Of a DNA stretch of 64,000 nt, positions 1 through 13,258 are shown piece by piece (the first letter of the stretch is position 1; each line of letters opens with the position of its first letter). The notes below the pieces were generated by a model that worked only from the letters and a program-made list of their open reading frames with translations, made no database searches and was not told the DNA's origin. A program made the translations under genes and the position numbers. Origin of the DNA: Prochilodus magdalenae (lineage: Eukaryota > Chordata > Actinopteri > Characiformes > Prochilodontidae); contig JAMWET010004996.1 of assembly GCA_024036415.1 (NCBI GenBank), positions 248,001-312,000 of the forward strand, read 5' to 3'.

Positions 1-3000
1 GCGGACATTATAAGCTCTTTGACTAAAATTGAAGGTAAAGCCAGAGACAGTTTGATTAGTAAGTTGCCAAAAGGGGTAGGTGGATCAACAAACATGTGTA
101 CTGGACTTCAGCTTGGTTTTCAGGTAAGATACAATACGGGGAGCACAAAACGTGCTTTATTATTTTTTACATAGGATGTATGTACTGCACAGGATTGCTA
201 CATCAATGATCATGTTCTGTTGGAGAAAATGGTGTATTCAGTCTTGAAGAAACCCCTTTTATGTGATTAATTTCAGGTCCTTCAGCAAGATGATAAAAGC
301 GCAGTAGGGGATAATGTGATTTTTCTGACTGATGGTGAAGCAACAGATGATGTTCAGAGTTGTCTACAGTCAGCTGTGGACAGTGGTGCCATCATCAATA
401 CTATAGCACTTGGTCCTGATGCCTCCAAAGTGCTGAAAGACATGGCAGATTTAACAGGTAAGCTAAAGTCAGAATGCTAGTGTGAGTTTATTAGTGAAAT
501 AAAGCTTGTAATCTGTAAGTAGGTAATCTGTTTAAGTGCCTTCCTCAGCCGTGTTAAATATCCCATGGTGTTTTGGAGAGGGGTCGGGGTTGGGTTGTAC
601 CAACATGTTCAAATATTTTAAATCATTATATTAATAGTAATGATAATGATAGTTATAGCAGTCTTCTTTATCTTTATCTAGAATATAGAAATATATAATA
701 TATAGAATATAGAATCTGATTATGTAGGATAAATATGCCTTACTCTCAAATCATAAAAATCAAAAGAAAGCTAAAGTAGCCTTTATGAGGTCAATTGGAA
801 CAAGCATATATAAAGATAAATGTAGGGTTATGTCGGTTGTCATGTAGGTGTTCTGTAGCCTTACCCTTATGGATGATACACCACAGTAAAGTTAGTTAGT
901 AAATGATATAATTATGTTATATCATAGTAGTGAGTGTTATTAATGCCACTAATGCTAGCTTCAAGAGCAGCAAAACATTTATTATGACAATTAGTCTTTT
1001 GGAAATGCACTTTTCTAGATTAATATTTGGCATCAGTGTACAAGGGAGAGGTTGTTCTGTCTGCTATGGGACATGCTCTTTTGAACAACCAACAGAAAGA
1101 CACACAGGGGTGGTGACCAACCCCATCACAAAACACCCCAAAATGAACACAACTTTAATGTCCTTTTAATGGTGGGGGCCATACTGTGTCCCTACATCCC
1201 TGTCTGTAAAACGAAGCATTTGAAAGGCGCTACAATACTTACTTTCTGTTCATTTTATTAGATGGAAAGTTTATCATTGCTGATCAGAGTTTGCTGTCCA
1301 ACCAACTTGTGGATGCATTTTCTTCATTTACAACATCAGATGGAGATTCCACCAAACAGACATTTCAGGTGAGCTACATACATATACGCTGCAAGATAGA
1401 CTCTTTCCGAACTTGCTAGTTTGACACAGTAGACGGTGTCATAGTAAGGAAAACATGACAGTAGTGCCATTACATAGTGGCCTGTATAAATAAGCTTATA
1501 GACTGACCTTATAAAGTTTGAGGTGAAGATGACTTGCTTGTTGTTTTGTCCTAAATAAGGTAAATTGCATCTTTCCACGTAAGACTGGGACTATTCGCTT
1601 TGTCCATGCCATTGTATCCATGTGCACATTAGGGTTAAACATTTGTAGGCTATGTTGTAGCTCTTCATTTTACTTTGGATGAATCGGTCCAAAATAGCAG
1701 TCCACACAGTTCATTTGCTAATGCTAGCTGACTAATGTGGAACCGCCTGCTATCAATTAAATCTGTCTATCAATCTAATCAAGATTGTTTGAGTATAGAG
1801 GTCACATAGATGCTCTGGTGAATACCTTAGTACAGTAAAATATATGTGGGTCTTCTGTATCCTTCATATTTGCAGAGACTGCTGTAATGATTACTTCAGC
1901 TGCATGAAATATAGATATGTGAATGGCTCATCGTTCCGTTTGCCATTGTGAGGCAACATGTCTGCTTCACTTCTTTCTTATTTCCGAACAGCTCGAGAGC
2001 ACTGGAAGGGTTGTTCAGGACTGGTTCAATGGAACAACGATCATAGACCGGACTGTAGGAAACAGCACCACCTTTACAGTGATCTATGAAAGAAGGGCAC
2101 CTGCTGTCTACATACAGTCACCGAGTGGTGTAGTGTACGATCAGAGTCATATCACTGATAATACAGCTACAAAGACCATCACTTTAAGTATTCCTGGAAC
2201 TGCAGAGGTAAGACAGCACTACTGGAGTGTCAATAATTCACTGAAAGTTGTGATGAGTTATTTAATATATGATTTAAAGAGAAAATAAGGCAAATTCTGT
2301 GGATCCTTGTAAATACAATATGCACCATTTTATGCTGGATAAAGCGTATGGGAACAGTAATGGATATGTGGCATACATGCAGTACTGTGCAAAAGTCAGA
2401 GTGTTTTCCCAGACAAAACAGTCATGGAGTGCAAGTTATTCATTTTTAGATTTTTTAGAAGTGGGCCCATGAAAACCAAACAGAGATATAACAGACTATC
2501 AGATAAACACTACCTAAAGCTTTCATCTTTGACAGACCTGGTGCTTCAGATCTGAAACAATTCACCAGTGTTGCAAGAGTACAACTCATAGGTCTCAAAG
2601 GATAGGTCTACTATAGGTCTCAAGGGATGTGTAGCTGGGAAGAAGCTGTTCCTAAAACTTCATAAACCAATCCAGCTGCTAGGTTTCCCAGTAGTTCATG
2701 GCCACCCAGACCTCAACATGATTGAAAGCGTTTGGAGTTATGTGGAATGTTAACCAATCAGAAATGGCAAGAAACAGGAACGAATGTCCTTATAGATGTC
2801 CCTATAGCAAGTATCCTGAAAGGAAGGCGAAGGCACTTAATGGCCAGTTTGACTGGGAATCAAATATGATATAATGATCTCTGACCTTTGCAAAGTACCA
2901 TATAATGACATTAACATATGGGACTTTATGACAGCAGTGAACTCTATCTGCTTTCTCTTGTGACAGAGTGGAGACTGGAAGTACAGCTTTCTCAACAGAG

Positions 3001-5470
3001 AATCATCTCCTCAAACTATGAGCTTAACTGTAACAAGTCGGTCACTCAGTGACAAAATCCTTCCCATCCTGGTTGAGATTACAATGAGCCAGCTAACCAG
3101 TGATGGCAGTAAACCCATGGTAGTTCTTGCTAAGGTCAGTCAGAATTACCTTCCTGTGCTGGGGGCCAAAGTCATAGCCACCCTGGAGTCCGATACTGGA
3201 CATTCAGTAGAAATAGAACTCGTGGATAAAGGAGCAGGTACAACCCTGGAATTCTGTTTACATGCATACATGGTTTAAAATATGATCAAACATTACAGCA
3301 TGTATTAATTATTTTATTATGAACCACATGAGATTGTGTTTCATATTTGATTCTGTATATTATGAGTATGTATCTTTTACAGGAGCTGATAATTTGAAAG
3401 GTGATGGCACCTATTCTAAATATTTCACACGAGTAAACAATGGACGGTACAATCTGAAAGTGCAGGTGAAACGTCAGGAGGGGGATGTTAGTGGCTCACC
3501 CAGCAGACTCAGTGGTGCCCTGTATGTCCCTGGATATATAGTGGATGGTAAGGTGACTGTTGTCGGGACATTCTGTGCTGTGGATGTTTTTCCTATTGCC
3601 TAAGCACAACACCAATGAGGCTACAGTGCTAAAACTGTTATAGCTAGTAATGCATTATCTATAGAAACTACACTGAACAGGCATAACATTGTACCTACAC
3701 TCCCTATCCATTAATACAGCTCCATCTACTATATATACGTATACATTGTTGTGCTACATTACCGGCTGTTGTCCATCTGTTACTGCATATTTTGATAGCC
3801 CCCTTGCTTTCAAAGGTCAGTTTCTCCACAAGATCACCACAGATATTATATTGGGCTGAGAATGATCCACCACCCACATAATACTTGACTATTACAGGAC
3901 AGAGTTATACAGAGAAACAGATGGACTACAGTTTGTAGTTGTAGGTCTACAGAGTGCTCCTGTATGGTAAGTGGAGCTGATAAAATGGACACTGATTTTA
4001 ATGTTATGGTTGATGGGTGTACATTATGTTGGTTATTCAGACTGATGTTTACTCTCAGATGTTTATAGTCCCTGAAATCAACTGATATGCTCCCAGCATG
4101 CACTCCACATGTGCTTGTGAAATGGGGATAAAAAGTGGATTTGGGTTTGTTTTTTCTCAGTTGGGTTCTTATTGATCCCTTACTGTACTCAAACCAATTC
4201 TTTTAGAGAGGATACATTCCATTGATTTTTATGGTACATCCAAGCTGACCTGTTCCTGAGTTACCAACCTCAAAATCAGAGAAGTAATATTGGGATAAGC
4301 AGTAAAAGTTTGGGTTATATTTGGGTCATATTTTAAGATGGATTACTCAATAATGCTTTGATGCATCTCACAGTGCAGGTCTACTGGACAGTCATGCAGA
4401 GTGTGGGCACTTATGGGTTTATGCCTGAGCTTGGCTAGTTGTCTTGGCAGATGTGTTAATTGGAATATGTTCAGTCTATCATAACACAACATGAAGACTG
4501 CCATTCGACTCTTCTTTGCAGGTGAAGTACAGCTAAACCCAGAGAAGCCCCCAGTACAGGTGCAGGCGGCAGATGTAGGCAGCTTCTCCAGAACAGCCAC
4601 CGGAGAGAGCTTTGTGGTGAGTTTGCCACCCGGCATGCCCCCACCAAAATTCCCTCCCAGCAAGATCACAGACCTGAGTGCTGAAATCCAGGAGGACACC
4701 CTGCTTCTCAATTGGACGGCTCCTGGCGAGGACCTTGATCAGGGAACAGGTAAAACCACCAGAGTTCCACTTTAGCTTCTAACACTTAAAGTCAAATTGA
4801 GAGTTAATAGAGTATAAAAGCACATTGAATTTCATATCCAAATTCAGAACACCCAATTTCTTTCTTTTGCTTTTTAAATATTTAATATGGCTCAGACTAG
4901 AATGGTTATAGATTAGGGATACCAGACTGAAAGCTTTGCCGAGCCCTAACCCTGAGGTTAAAGTGAGAACCTAGATGAGTGTATTGTGTGTAAACCAGAT
5001 GTTTCTAATAGTTCTCTTTCATTTTCTTTTAAGCCAAATCCTATGAAATCAGATGGAGTGAACGTTTGGAGATGCTGCAAAACAACTTCAGTGATGCTAA
5101 TCCAGTAAACACATCTGCACTCCAGCCACAAGAAGCAGGTTCTGATGAACAGTTCTCCTTCCTCCCTAATGTTACAATCCAAAATGGAACCACAGTGTTC
5201 TTGGCTGTTCGGTCAGAGGACAATCAGGCGCTGAAGTCTGAGATATCTAACGTCGTTCGTGTAACAAAGTTTGTTTCAAGTCCCCCACCTCAAGAAATTC
5301 CCAAACCAGCCCTGAACCTGGCCGCTATAGTGGTAACAGTCTGTGTTGTAACCATGGTGGCATTTCTCATAGCAGCTGTAGTCAAATGTGTAATGAATCG
5401 AAGGAAAACTGGTAAGATAACCTTAAATTCACGGGAAAATTACTATTGCCCATCAGATGAGCCAATTTAA
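1..5470 (+). CDS. clca: CLCA gene A, 3' part (calcium-activated chloride channel regulator, membrane-anchored)
   Basis: Eight exons join in one frame: 1-123, 277-457, 1262-1368, 1992-2207, 2967-3237, 3383-3547, 4522-4749, 5034-5470 (575 codons plus TAA). All seven introns have GT..AG ends and the same phases as gene B. The 5' exons lie left of the window. The first exon starts inside the VWA domain ([11 protein letters not shown]); the second carries FLTDGEA. Later exons give the beta-rich middle region and a fibronectin-III-like segment ([31 protein letters not shown]). The last exon has a hydrophobic stretch at about 5318-5391 followed by KCVMNRRK, a typical type I membrane anchor with a short basic tail. 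CLCA proteins are secretory-pathway metalloproteases that self-cleave and modulate calcium-activated chloride conductance; that role is family knowledge. The stop at 5468-5470 falls nine codons before the stop of the duplicate at 50381, where CAA replaces TAA. Confidence 0.93.
2360..2880 (+). mobile_element. Degenerate Tc1/mariner-like remnant in intron 4 of CLCA gene A
   Basis: The intron holds a stretch starting near a fish MITE-like end (tactgtgcaaaagtcagagtg) and containing, at 2700-2750, codons for HPDLNMIESVW. This matches the PDLN-IE-W block of Tc1-like transposases, which contains the last catalytic acid. Surrounding frames are broken, so it is a fossil. Confidence 0.5.
3670..4020. 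mobile_element. 351 bp TIR element (MITE) in intron 6 of CLCA gene A
   Basis: The left end reads acactgaacaggcataacat; the right end is its approximate inverse (atgttatggttgatgggtgt). Internal sequence such as gaaacagatggactacag is shared with copies at 15538-17106 and, inverted, near 20015-20135. No coding capacity is seen. Confidence 0.7.
5318..5391 (+). other. Predicted transmembrane segment of CLCA gene A
   Basis: About 25 residues rich in V, A, I, L and T (AAIVVTVCVVTMVAFLIAAV) followed by a lysine/arginine patch. This would anchor the C-terminal fragment of gene A in the membrane. Gene B has no equivalent stretch. Confidence 0.8.
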
Positions 5471-5613
5471 CCAAGCATTGCACCCAAACGAGGCTAACAA
5501 ATTAACATAGAGTCCATTTAGTTCATAAGTATATAATATATTATAGCATACTAATATGCTGTTTTATTCAAGCATATTCATCCATTATTTTAAAAAAATG
5601 GTTGTTTTTGAAT

Positions 5614-5619
5614 AATAAA
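5614..5619 (+). promoter_or_regulatory. Polyadenylation signal AATAAA of CLCA gene A
   Basis: AATAAA lies about 145 bases after the stop codon at 5470, a normal spacing for the short 3' UTR of the unspliced last exon. It is immediately upstream of a possible further exon at 5634, so use of this signal and use of that exon would exclude each other. Confidence 0.5.
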
Positions 5620-5633
5620 GCATTTCTTTCCAG

Positions 5634-5728
5634 TTGAAGACCTTTTCTACAAACAGATGGCAGATTTTACTAAGAGACCAAAGAAATTATGGTGTTATCC
5701 TCTAAACCAACATAAATACACTCACTGA
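5634..5728 (+). CDS. Possible alternative terminal exon of CLCA gene A
   Basis: Inside the last exon, after codons for NRRKT, the sequence G|GTAAGA at 5411-5417 is a strong splice donor. A pyrimidine-rich acceptor (catttctttccag) ends at 5633. Joining 5411 to 5634 keeps the frame and gives a 31-residue tail beginning VEDLFYKQMADFTKRPKK and ending at TGA 5726-5728. In the duplicate near 50381 the acceptor reads ccaa instead of ccag and a TGA interrupts the tail, so this exon is dead there. It may be an ancestral last exon, an alternative exon or chance; no transcript evidence is available. Confidence 0.35.
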
Positions 5729-6024
5729 CAAGAAAAATACACCCAGGTAAACTTGGGTGTGTCTCAGGCAGTTATATAAATAATGTCGGGTGTGGTCCGT
5801 TCATGTAAAGGCAGACACACGGCAAACAAGCTCCACCGGTAGAGAGGATCATTTGATCAGGCAATAAACATAAGCAGCTCCCACAGTTTTGCCCTGCCTA
5901 ATCACAGTTCATCTTGTGTCCAGGTTAGAGGTGGCTCAACATGGTACTAGAGCCTACTTTCAATTGTGCAGTTTTCCTTGATAAACTAACCCTTTCACTC
6001 CAATACTGTATTCAATTACATACA

Positions 6025-7857
6025 GTATATCATCCTAACATTCACACATATGAAGTTTTATTGGTATTACGTTTTACTTCTTGTTATTTATTTTAGTTAC
6101 AAAATGTGCAAAAATGATTATGCAAATTGTAATAATACAAACAGGAAGGAAAAATCTGCCATCAGTGTGTCAAAATTAAGACAAAGAAAGATAAAGAAAG
6201 TGTTCTGTTCAACTGTGTTCAATTCTTAAATATATTTAGCATGTGTAGCCAATCAATACTTAGTAGCAATATCGCACATTACTACAAAGGGTGTCCTTAG
6301 CAACCTTCAGACTCAAATATTACAAAGTAAGATTCACTGCAATGCTTGTTTTTACTTACCATCAATGCCCTAATTAAACTTGTGCCTACATTATGTATAT
6401 TTAGCTTCCACAAGCATTTCTGCCCAACTACCTAATCCCATTTTGATCTTCTGCCCTAAACATCCCATATCTAATGAAAAATAATAAACCATACTGTCTG
6501 TATCAGTAATAGCTGTTTATTGTGATGATGATGAGGTTGTTAAATGCATATCTTATGCATTTTATCTTATGCACCATGTTTTGTATTGTGCTTCTTTTCT
6601 TGATGGACTAGATGTGTTTGTACTTCTGCTTTTTAGTTTTAGCCTTTATTGTCATTTCTGGTCTGGTCACTGTTGTTCAAGACAGTTCATAATGCACTCT
6701 GTAGTTTCCTTTTTTGCTTGTACAGAAGGGTAGAGTCAGGAGACCGAAGGCTGGAGATGTTGGAGTAGTTTATTTTATGGCGATTGCAGTTCTCTCACAG
6801 CTCCTGTCCACAGACAGTCTAATCCAGTGTAAAGACAGAACCATGTCACACAGGTTTTAGTCCCTGTTTCACCACCCCACACAGAGGATGTGTCAGCTGT
6901 CCACCAAGTGGTGTTTGACCTATGACCTGTAGAACCCTGATAGCAACATTCTCTTAGGGACTCCGTTCTGTCATAAATGCATAAAGTTCTGTACTGGTAA
7001 TGCAGCTGTTCCCCACATGGTAAACATATACACACTTATTTACAAAACACTGATATCCAACAACTCACAGATTATATATACTATATGAATATACAGCATG
7101 TGACCTCATTCCAAGTGTTCAGTATGTCTTACATTTTTATGCTCAGGTACTCTGGCTCTGTATCTATACTGCACACTCACTTTTATGTGTTCATACAGAA
7201 CTTTGTATTGGCTGCTCGTTTAATTTTGATCTTGTCATACACACAACAAAGATGGCAGCTGGCAGGATAGATGCTTACCAGATCTAAGACTAACTCAAAC
7301 ACTGTTTTCCGAGTGATCCAGTATTCGTTCAGAAAAGGTTTTATATGTTGGTCCTTCTAGAAGTGACCTCTTGTAAAAAGACTGGCTGAAGTTTGAGAAG
7401 TTCAGTGTGCAGTTATCTGGACATTTAGACTGAGTGACGCTGTAATCAGCATTGAATGCATTGCATGTGATTTTTTGAAATGTTTATTTTGTTAAAAGTA
7501 GAGTCATATTTGCTTGATAGAAGATAATGTTAATATTGTTTGTATTGTAATATTAATGGTTCACAGTCCAGTATACTGTACATTGGAGTTAATTATATGA
7601 AATATGCAAGCTATGTTTATTATGATTGGGGTAACAGATCCAAAATCAGAACCTCATTATTTCCAGCTTTTTACAAATGTTATTTATGAAATACAGGACT
7701 GGTATTTCTGTCTGCAAAACTGGTCTACTGAATACAGTGTATGTAACATGCTTCAGGCTAACTATAAATGTGTGCAAAATGTATTTTTGGCTTTTGTAAT
7801 GTGTTTTGTCTTTTTTCTTCTGGACCTCGATTGTTATTGAAATTAGTGACATTGTAA
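6025..7857. other. Intergenic stretch, no gene recognised
   Basis: AT-rich DNA downstream of CLCA gene A. Open frames are short and show no family resemblance. 6720-7030 is somewhat less AT-rich and looks like an old repeat, but I cannot name it. Confidence 0.5.
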
Positions 7858-7984
7858 CGATGTGGTTGAGGCGGGATGCAAGTGCATAGTGGTTTTATTA
7901 GAATGAGTCCAGGTAACAGGGGTCAAAACACAGGTGGGTATGACTAAAGACATGTCCATAAATCATAATTATGATTACATGCAT

Positions 7985-8100
7985 TTATACTGCTGTCTGG
8001 GTAAAACTGGGTCCTTGGGTACCACAATTTCGTTCCACCCCATGTACCACATGTGATGTGAATGACAATAAAGTCTCCATGAATCCTTGAATTCTTGAAT
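7985..8100 (+). mobile_element. 3' end of a LINE, ending in an imperfect TTGAATC-type tail
   Basis: The block reads atgacaataaagt then ccttgaattcttgaat. A polyadenylation-like AATAAA followed by short TTGAAT repeats is the usual 3' terminus of fish L2/CR1-type LINEs. The element at 62822-64000 has a similar tail. No coding part is present here. Confidence 0.45.
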
Positions 8101-8785
8101 ATTTTAGAGGCAGTTTGTGCAGAAGTCTAGGTAGTTGAAAGAGTCTGGATTCAGGATTGGTGTTTTTAAAAAAAAATTATACACCTTAGTTAAAATGTAC
8201 TGAACATTATATATCATGTTTCCCAGTAAACAACGAAAGAGGAAAGAAAGAAAACAGAATGGAAACTTTTGCAAGGCATTCATTCTATGGGAGGTCAGGG
8301 TTTTTATAGATTTGGATGGTCAATATGTTTATTTTATATTTTAAATATAGCAGACAATAGACAAACTTCTGTGAATGGAAATCATCAACTGCCCCTCAAA
8401 CCATATATCCTAGACCAAATAGATAGATAGACCCTGTCTTAGTAGGTCTTTACTGTTGTATATAAACTGTATATAAATTTGATCATTATTTCTGCCGTCT
8501 GCTTCTGGCACTTGTACAGGTAGCACTTGCTGGTACATAGCTTGAGACACAATTTGTGTTGCATCATACTTCTTGTTTTCACTGTTTGCAGACGTACATG
8601 CTGAGATGCATCCTTCTTCTCCTTTTCACTTTTGCAACCCAGAGAGATACTATCACTAGTGATAACACAAATAGGACGGACCTTGTCACTCATGTCATTG
8701 TGGTATAGTAATTCATGTAATCAGATATAACACAGTAAGGATGGCTTACGAAAGTTGGTGACAGACAGTCCCACGTTACCCATTT

Positions 8786-9065
8786 TCATCTTTGCCCGTG
8801 TGCCAGATGGGTTGGCGCCACTTGGATCGACCTTTTCCGGTAGCAAGATGTGGACCACGTATGCAACATATTAGTTTTGGCCGCAGCCAATGTAGGCACC
8901 TCTGCTGTACCTGTGCCAGAAGTGGACCAGATCAGTTTTGACACAGGTAGCCCAAATGCGTGTTGCAAATATGTGGGCCACCTTTGACTCCCAGCACACA
9001 GTGGGCCAGCAGGGCCATATCTTTGCCAGATGTACCCATATCCAATTACTATCTGGGGCAGCATT
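8786..9065. repeat. Degenerate repetitive block with recurring TGGGCCA/TGGACCA words
   Basis: Short words of the type tgggcca, tggacca and ttggccg recur every 20-40 bases. Fish genomes contain interspersed repeats of this composition. Open frames across it on both strands do not resemble any protein. Confidence 0.4.
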
Positions 9066-9184
9066 TCACTACAGTGATCTCAGACCTGGCACGTCAGTTT
9101 TAAAGTCAGACTGTGCTGTAGAGTGTCATTTGCTCCCATCCAAAGTAAAAAATGTCATTAAGTGTTTTCTGTGAATCTGCTATT

Positions 9185-11518
9185 TAGTTCTAGATAAATA
9201 AGAGCAGTGTGGATTGTTTGTAGGGCTGTACCTGACTCAGAATTTTGTTCAGTCTAATTGGATTCGCCCTTTCTGGTCGACGATTCGACTATTTGTTCAT
9301 GTTTTTTTCTCCATGTACATTATCTAGTAATCAAAATCAATTTGCATACGTTTCAGATCTGATGTCCCCCTCATTTATCGGCAGGCATATTAAGTGATTT
9401 ATCTTTAAATAAAAATAATACTAGCTGTATACGAATAAATATAAATATCTGTAATTTAAGTTCTAAAATAATGGAATTATAATAAAAAAACGTCTTCGGC
9501 ACGTTATTCCTTCACACAAACAGCCGTTATGTCTAAAATGAATGTCAGCTCACGCGTTTGAAGCAGTGTTCAGTGTCTGACGGAATGAGGAGCAGAACTG
9601 GGTTTAATTTGTTCAGATTCTCTCCTTCAAAAGCTCCTCCAGACCCCAGGCTTTCTCTGAGACATCGTTCTCCCTGTGTTTCTCAGTCTTAGCTTCCTTC
9701 AGTGGTGAACCGCTAGCGCACGTTGTCACGTGGATTTAATTTTTTAGCAGGCTTTTTACATTTTTAAAGTTCTTGTGCATTTTTGTAAGCTTTAGTCTGT
9801 TTTACGGAAGAAAAAAAAGGTCACTGTTGTAAGTCGACTTGAAGGGTCTCAGTCGACTTAAAGGGTCACAGACTGATGATTTGACTCTTTGACTTCTAGA
9901 GGGCAGCCCTAATTGTTTGTGTGTATGTAGTTCTAGATAAATAAGAGCAGTGTGGATTGTGTATGTACATGTAGTTCTAGATAAATACGAAAACAGTTTG
10001 GATTGTATGTTTGTATGTAGTTCTAGATAAATAAGGGCAATGTGGATTGGTTGTGTTTATATAGGTTTAGATAAATAAGATCAGTGTCGATTGTGTATGT
10101 GTATGTAGTTCTAGATAAATAGGAGCAGTGAGGATTGTGTATGTGTATGTAGTTTTAGATAAAATAGAGAGCAGTGTGGATTGTGTATGTAGTTCTAGAT
10201 AAATAGGAGCAGTGTGGATTGTGTATGTGTTAGTAGTTCTAGATAAATAGGAGCAGTGTGGATTGTATGCGTGTATGTAGTTTTAGATAAATAAGAGCAG
10301 TGGTGATTGTGTATGTGTTAGTAGTTCTAGCTAAATAGGAGCACTGTGGGTTGTGTATGTGTTAGTAGTTCTAGATAAATAGGAGCAGTGTGAATTGTGT
10401 ATTTGTTAGTAGTTCTACATGAATAAGAGCAGTGAGGATTGTGTATGTGTATGTAGTTTTAGATAAAATAGAGAGCAGTGAGGATTGTGTATGTGTATGT
10501 AGTTCTAGATAAAATAGAGAGCAGTGTGGATTGTGTAAGTGTATGTAGTTCTAGATAAATAAGAGCGGTGTGGATTGGTTCTGTTTATATAGTTCCAGAT
10601 AAAATAGAGTAGCGTGAATAGTAATGTCTTTATGTAGTTCTAGATAAATAAGAGCTGTGTGGATTGCATGTGTGTATGTAGTTCTAGATAAAGAAGGGCA
10701 GTGTGAATTGTATGTGTGTATGTATTTCTAGATAAATAAGAGCACTGTGGATTTTATGGGTGCATGTATTTCTAGATAAAGAAGAGCTGTGTGTATTGTG
10801 TATGTAGTTCTACATAAATAAAAGCAGTGTGGATTGTGTGTATGTAGTTCTAGATCAATAAGAGCAGTGTGGATTGGTTCTGTTTACATAGTTCTAGATA
10901 AATAAGAGCAGTGTGGATTGTGCATGTAGTTCTAGATAAATAAGAGCAGTGTGGATTGTGTATGTAGTTCTAAATAAATAAGAGTGGTGTGGCTTGTGTG
11001 TGTGTTAGTAGTTCTAAGAAAAACTAAAGCATTGTTGATTGTATGATTGTATGTAGTTCTACATAAATACAAAAGCAGTGTGGATTGTATGTTTGTATGT
11101 TGTTCTAGGTAAATAAGAGCAGTGTGGATTGTGTATGTGTTAGTAGTTCTACATAAACAAGAGCCTTGTGGATTGCATGGTTGTATGTAGTTCTAGATAA
11201 AGAATAGCAGTGTGTATTGTATATGTATATGTAGTTCCAGATAAAACAGAGCAGTGTGAATTGTAATGTGTTTATGCAGTTCTAGATAAATAAGAGCAGT
11301 GTGGATTGTAATGTGTTTATGTAGTCCTAGATTAATAAGAGCAATGTGGATTATAATGTGTTTATGCGGTTCTACATAAATAGGAGCGGTGTGGATTACA
11401 ATGTGTTTATGTGTTTGTAGATAAATAAGAACAGTGTGGATTGTATGTTTATATAGTTCCAAATGAAATAGTCTAGTGTGAATTGTAATGTGTTTATGTG
11501 GTTCTAGATAAATAAGAG
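9185..11518 (+). repeat. Minisatellite array, unit about 44-48 bp
   Basis: The unit is roughly GTAGTTCTAGATAAATAAG then AGCAGTGTGGATTGTGTATGT. Measured spacings at 10192, 10236, 10280 and 10324 are 44 bases; units with AAAATAGAGAG or longer GT runs are slightly longer. There are on the order of 35 copies. The array is interrupted by a hAT element (9221-9911), stops at the insertion starting at 11519, and resumes for about two units at 15075-15160. Confidence 0.9.
9221..9911. mobile_element. 691 bp non-autonomous hAT element with 8 bp target duplication
   Basis: The ends are TAGGGCTG and CAGCCCTA, perfect inverse repeats over 8 bases. They are flanked by attgtttg at 9213-9220 and 9912-9919, an exact 8 bp target duplication as made by hAT transposases. 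It sits inside a minisatellite unit. No transposase frame remains. A fragment like its right end occurs at 52817-52890. Confidence 0.9.
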
Positions 11519-12193
11519 TGTGACATGATTTCTATACATGATTTATTACTGGTTTTTCGTTTGGTTGTGCCTATGTGATCGATGTGCGATTGGTTCGGAC
11601 TGAGCGAGGGGACCGGTATAGCGCACGGTGGGCTTGCCTCACTCAAAGTAATGCAGCTGTGAGCCGTAGTCAGTGTGGTGTTTGTGTCTGCAATTACTCT
11701 TTATCCTTCCCTCTCTCAGACACGACAAAGTGAACAAACAAACTGTGAAATGTTCATAGTGACATTCTTGAAAGTAAAATATCCATTTTGTGTTCGTTTT
11801 CAAGGCATATTTACCCAGTTTATCCGATGTTTCTTAGCTAAATGTAGCTAGCCTAGCACATTAGCATGGCGGAGGTTGCAATAGCTCCGAGACGCTCTTT
11901 GTTCGTTTAATGTGAGCGGATAATGCAATAGTTGTAACGTTTACAGGTTTTGTACATATTTTTCTGCTGTAGCTCAAGTTATGTGACGTTTGTAGAAGTA
12001 AGTAATTTTGGCCGACTGAGCAGCCTAGTGGAGTGGTTTGGACATGTCTGTTTTCAATGGTGGGGGCAATTGTGGTGTTTGAGTTCGTTAGTCCAAGATG
12101 TATATTTAGTATGTCACTGCTAAAGGTAATATGAGGTTTGTGAACAGCTGTAAATCTAAAGTAACTAAGCATTGTTTTGTGTAGTAAAGCTTG

Positions 12194-12304
<111 letters not shown>

Positions 12305-13212
12305 TTGTAGAAAAATATCTAGATAGTGTTGTCCGTACCCCTCCCCTCTTCCGGGGCACAACACCTTGCGTGTTCGTTTGGATGGAAAGAGTCGCAGACA
12401 AGTGGAGTGAAGTTGAAAGCAAACCAAAGTATTTAATTAACAATACTGGATCCAGGAGAACCAATACATTCAAGACAGTTTTACAGCCGTCCCAAAGCAA
12501 AGTTCCGACCCCGTTCCGATCTGACTCCATGTTTATACCCCAAAATGACGTGAAACCTGCCGATGAGGCGTTTCTACAGATTAGCTCATGTTAATATGCA
12601 TAATTTCACGTGTTAGTACTCAGTTTCACGTGTCTGACTCTACCATCATGCTTGACCTTGAGTGTGTTTTTGTATTCTCTAAGAATTGGACAGTGTGGCA
12701 TTCTCTATGTGCGTGTGCGTCACCCCCCCGCTTTGAGGCAGGTGCAGGTTAGGGAGTTACCCACACATAGAGAGAAGGCCGCTTTGTCCGTCTTCAATCT
12801 CCTCTGTATCAATTCAGTTCGTACAGAGTGCACCAGTCGATGATTGATAACAGTGAGTTAGAAACATGCAGTGGCCTCATCTCTCATTCCCATAAACAAA
12901 AATGCCTTTAAGCGTGAGTAACATGCCATACAATAGAAGTCTATATGTTATATGTTAATATGTCTTAGGAGTAAATATCATGCGGGTTAGCAACAATGTG
13001 ACTCTATATGTCACATGTCTATATGTGTTAGGAGTGAGTATTATGTGGGTTAGCATGTGTTAGAAGTGAGTATCGGATAATCATTTATATAGATGCATAT
13101 GAAATATAAGATTTCACACTCTGACTATGTAGTTGTGAATGCTAAGTTAAGTAATCATTATTTAAGGATAATTCGTCAACAAACACAAGGTATAATAAAC
13201 ATTTTTACGACA

Positions 13213-13258
13213 GTATGTATGTATGTATGTATGTATGTATGTATGTATGTATGTGTAT
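13213..13258. repeat. (GTAT)n microsatellite
   Basis: Eleven or so GTAT units directly abutting the hAT element that starts at 13259. The element's target duplication (atgtgtat) comes from the end of this run. Confidence 0.95.

Larger units (their letters stand above)
4860..6024 (+). repeat. Source half of an intragenomic duplication (paired with 50218-51545)
   Basis: From the middle of the last intron, through the last exon and 3' UTR of CLCA gene A to about 5754, then again at 5908-6024, the sequence is nearly identical to a block starting at 50218. The two copies differ by insertions between these parts. Exon differences counted by eye are about 20 in 437 bases. Confidence 0.85.

Noticed and set aside
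9221..9911. Host regulatory element between array copies
   Set aside because: Exact 8 bp target duplications and TAGGGCTG/CAGCCCTA ends show it is a hAT insertion.
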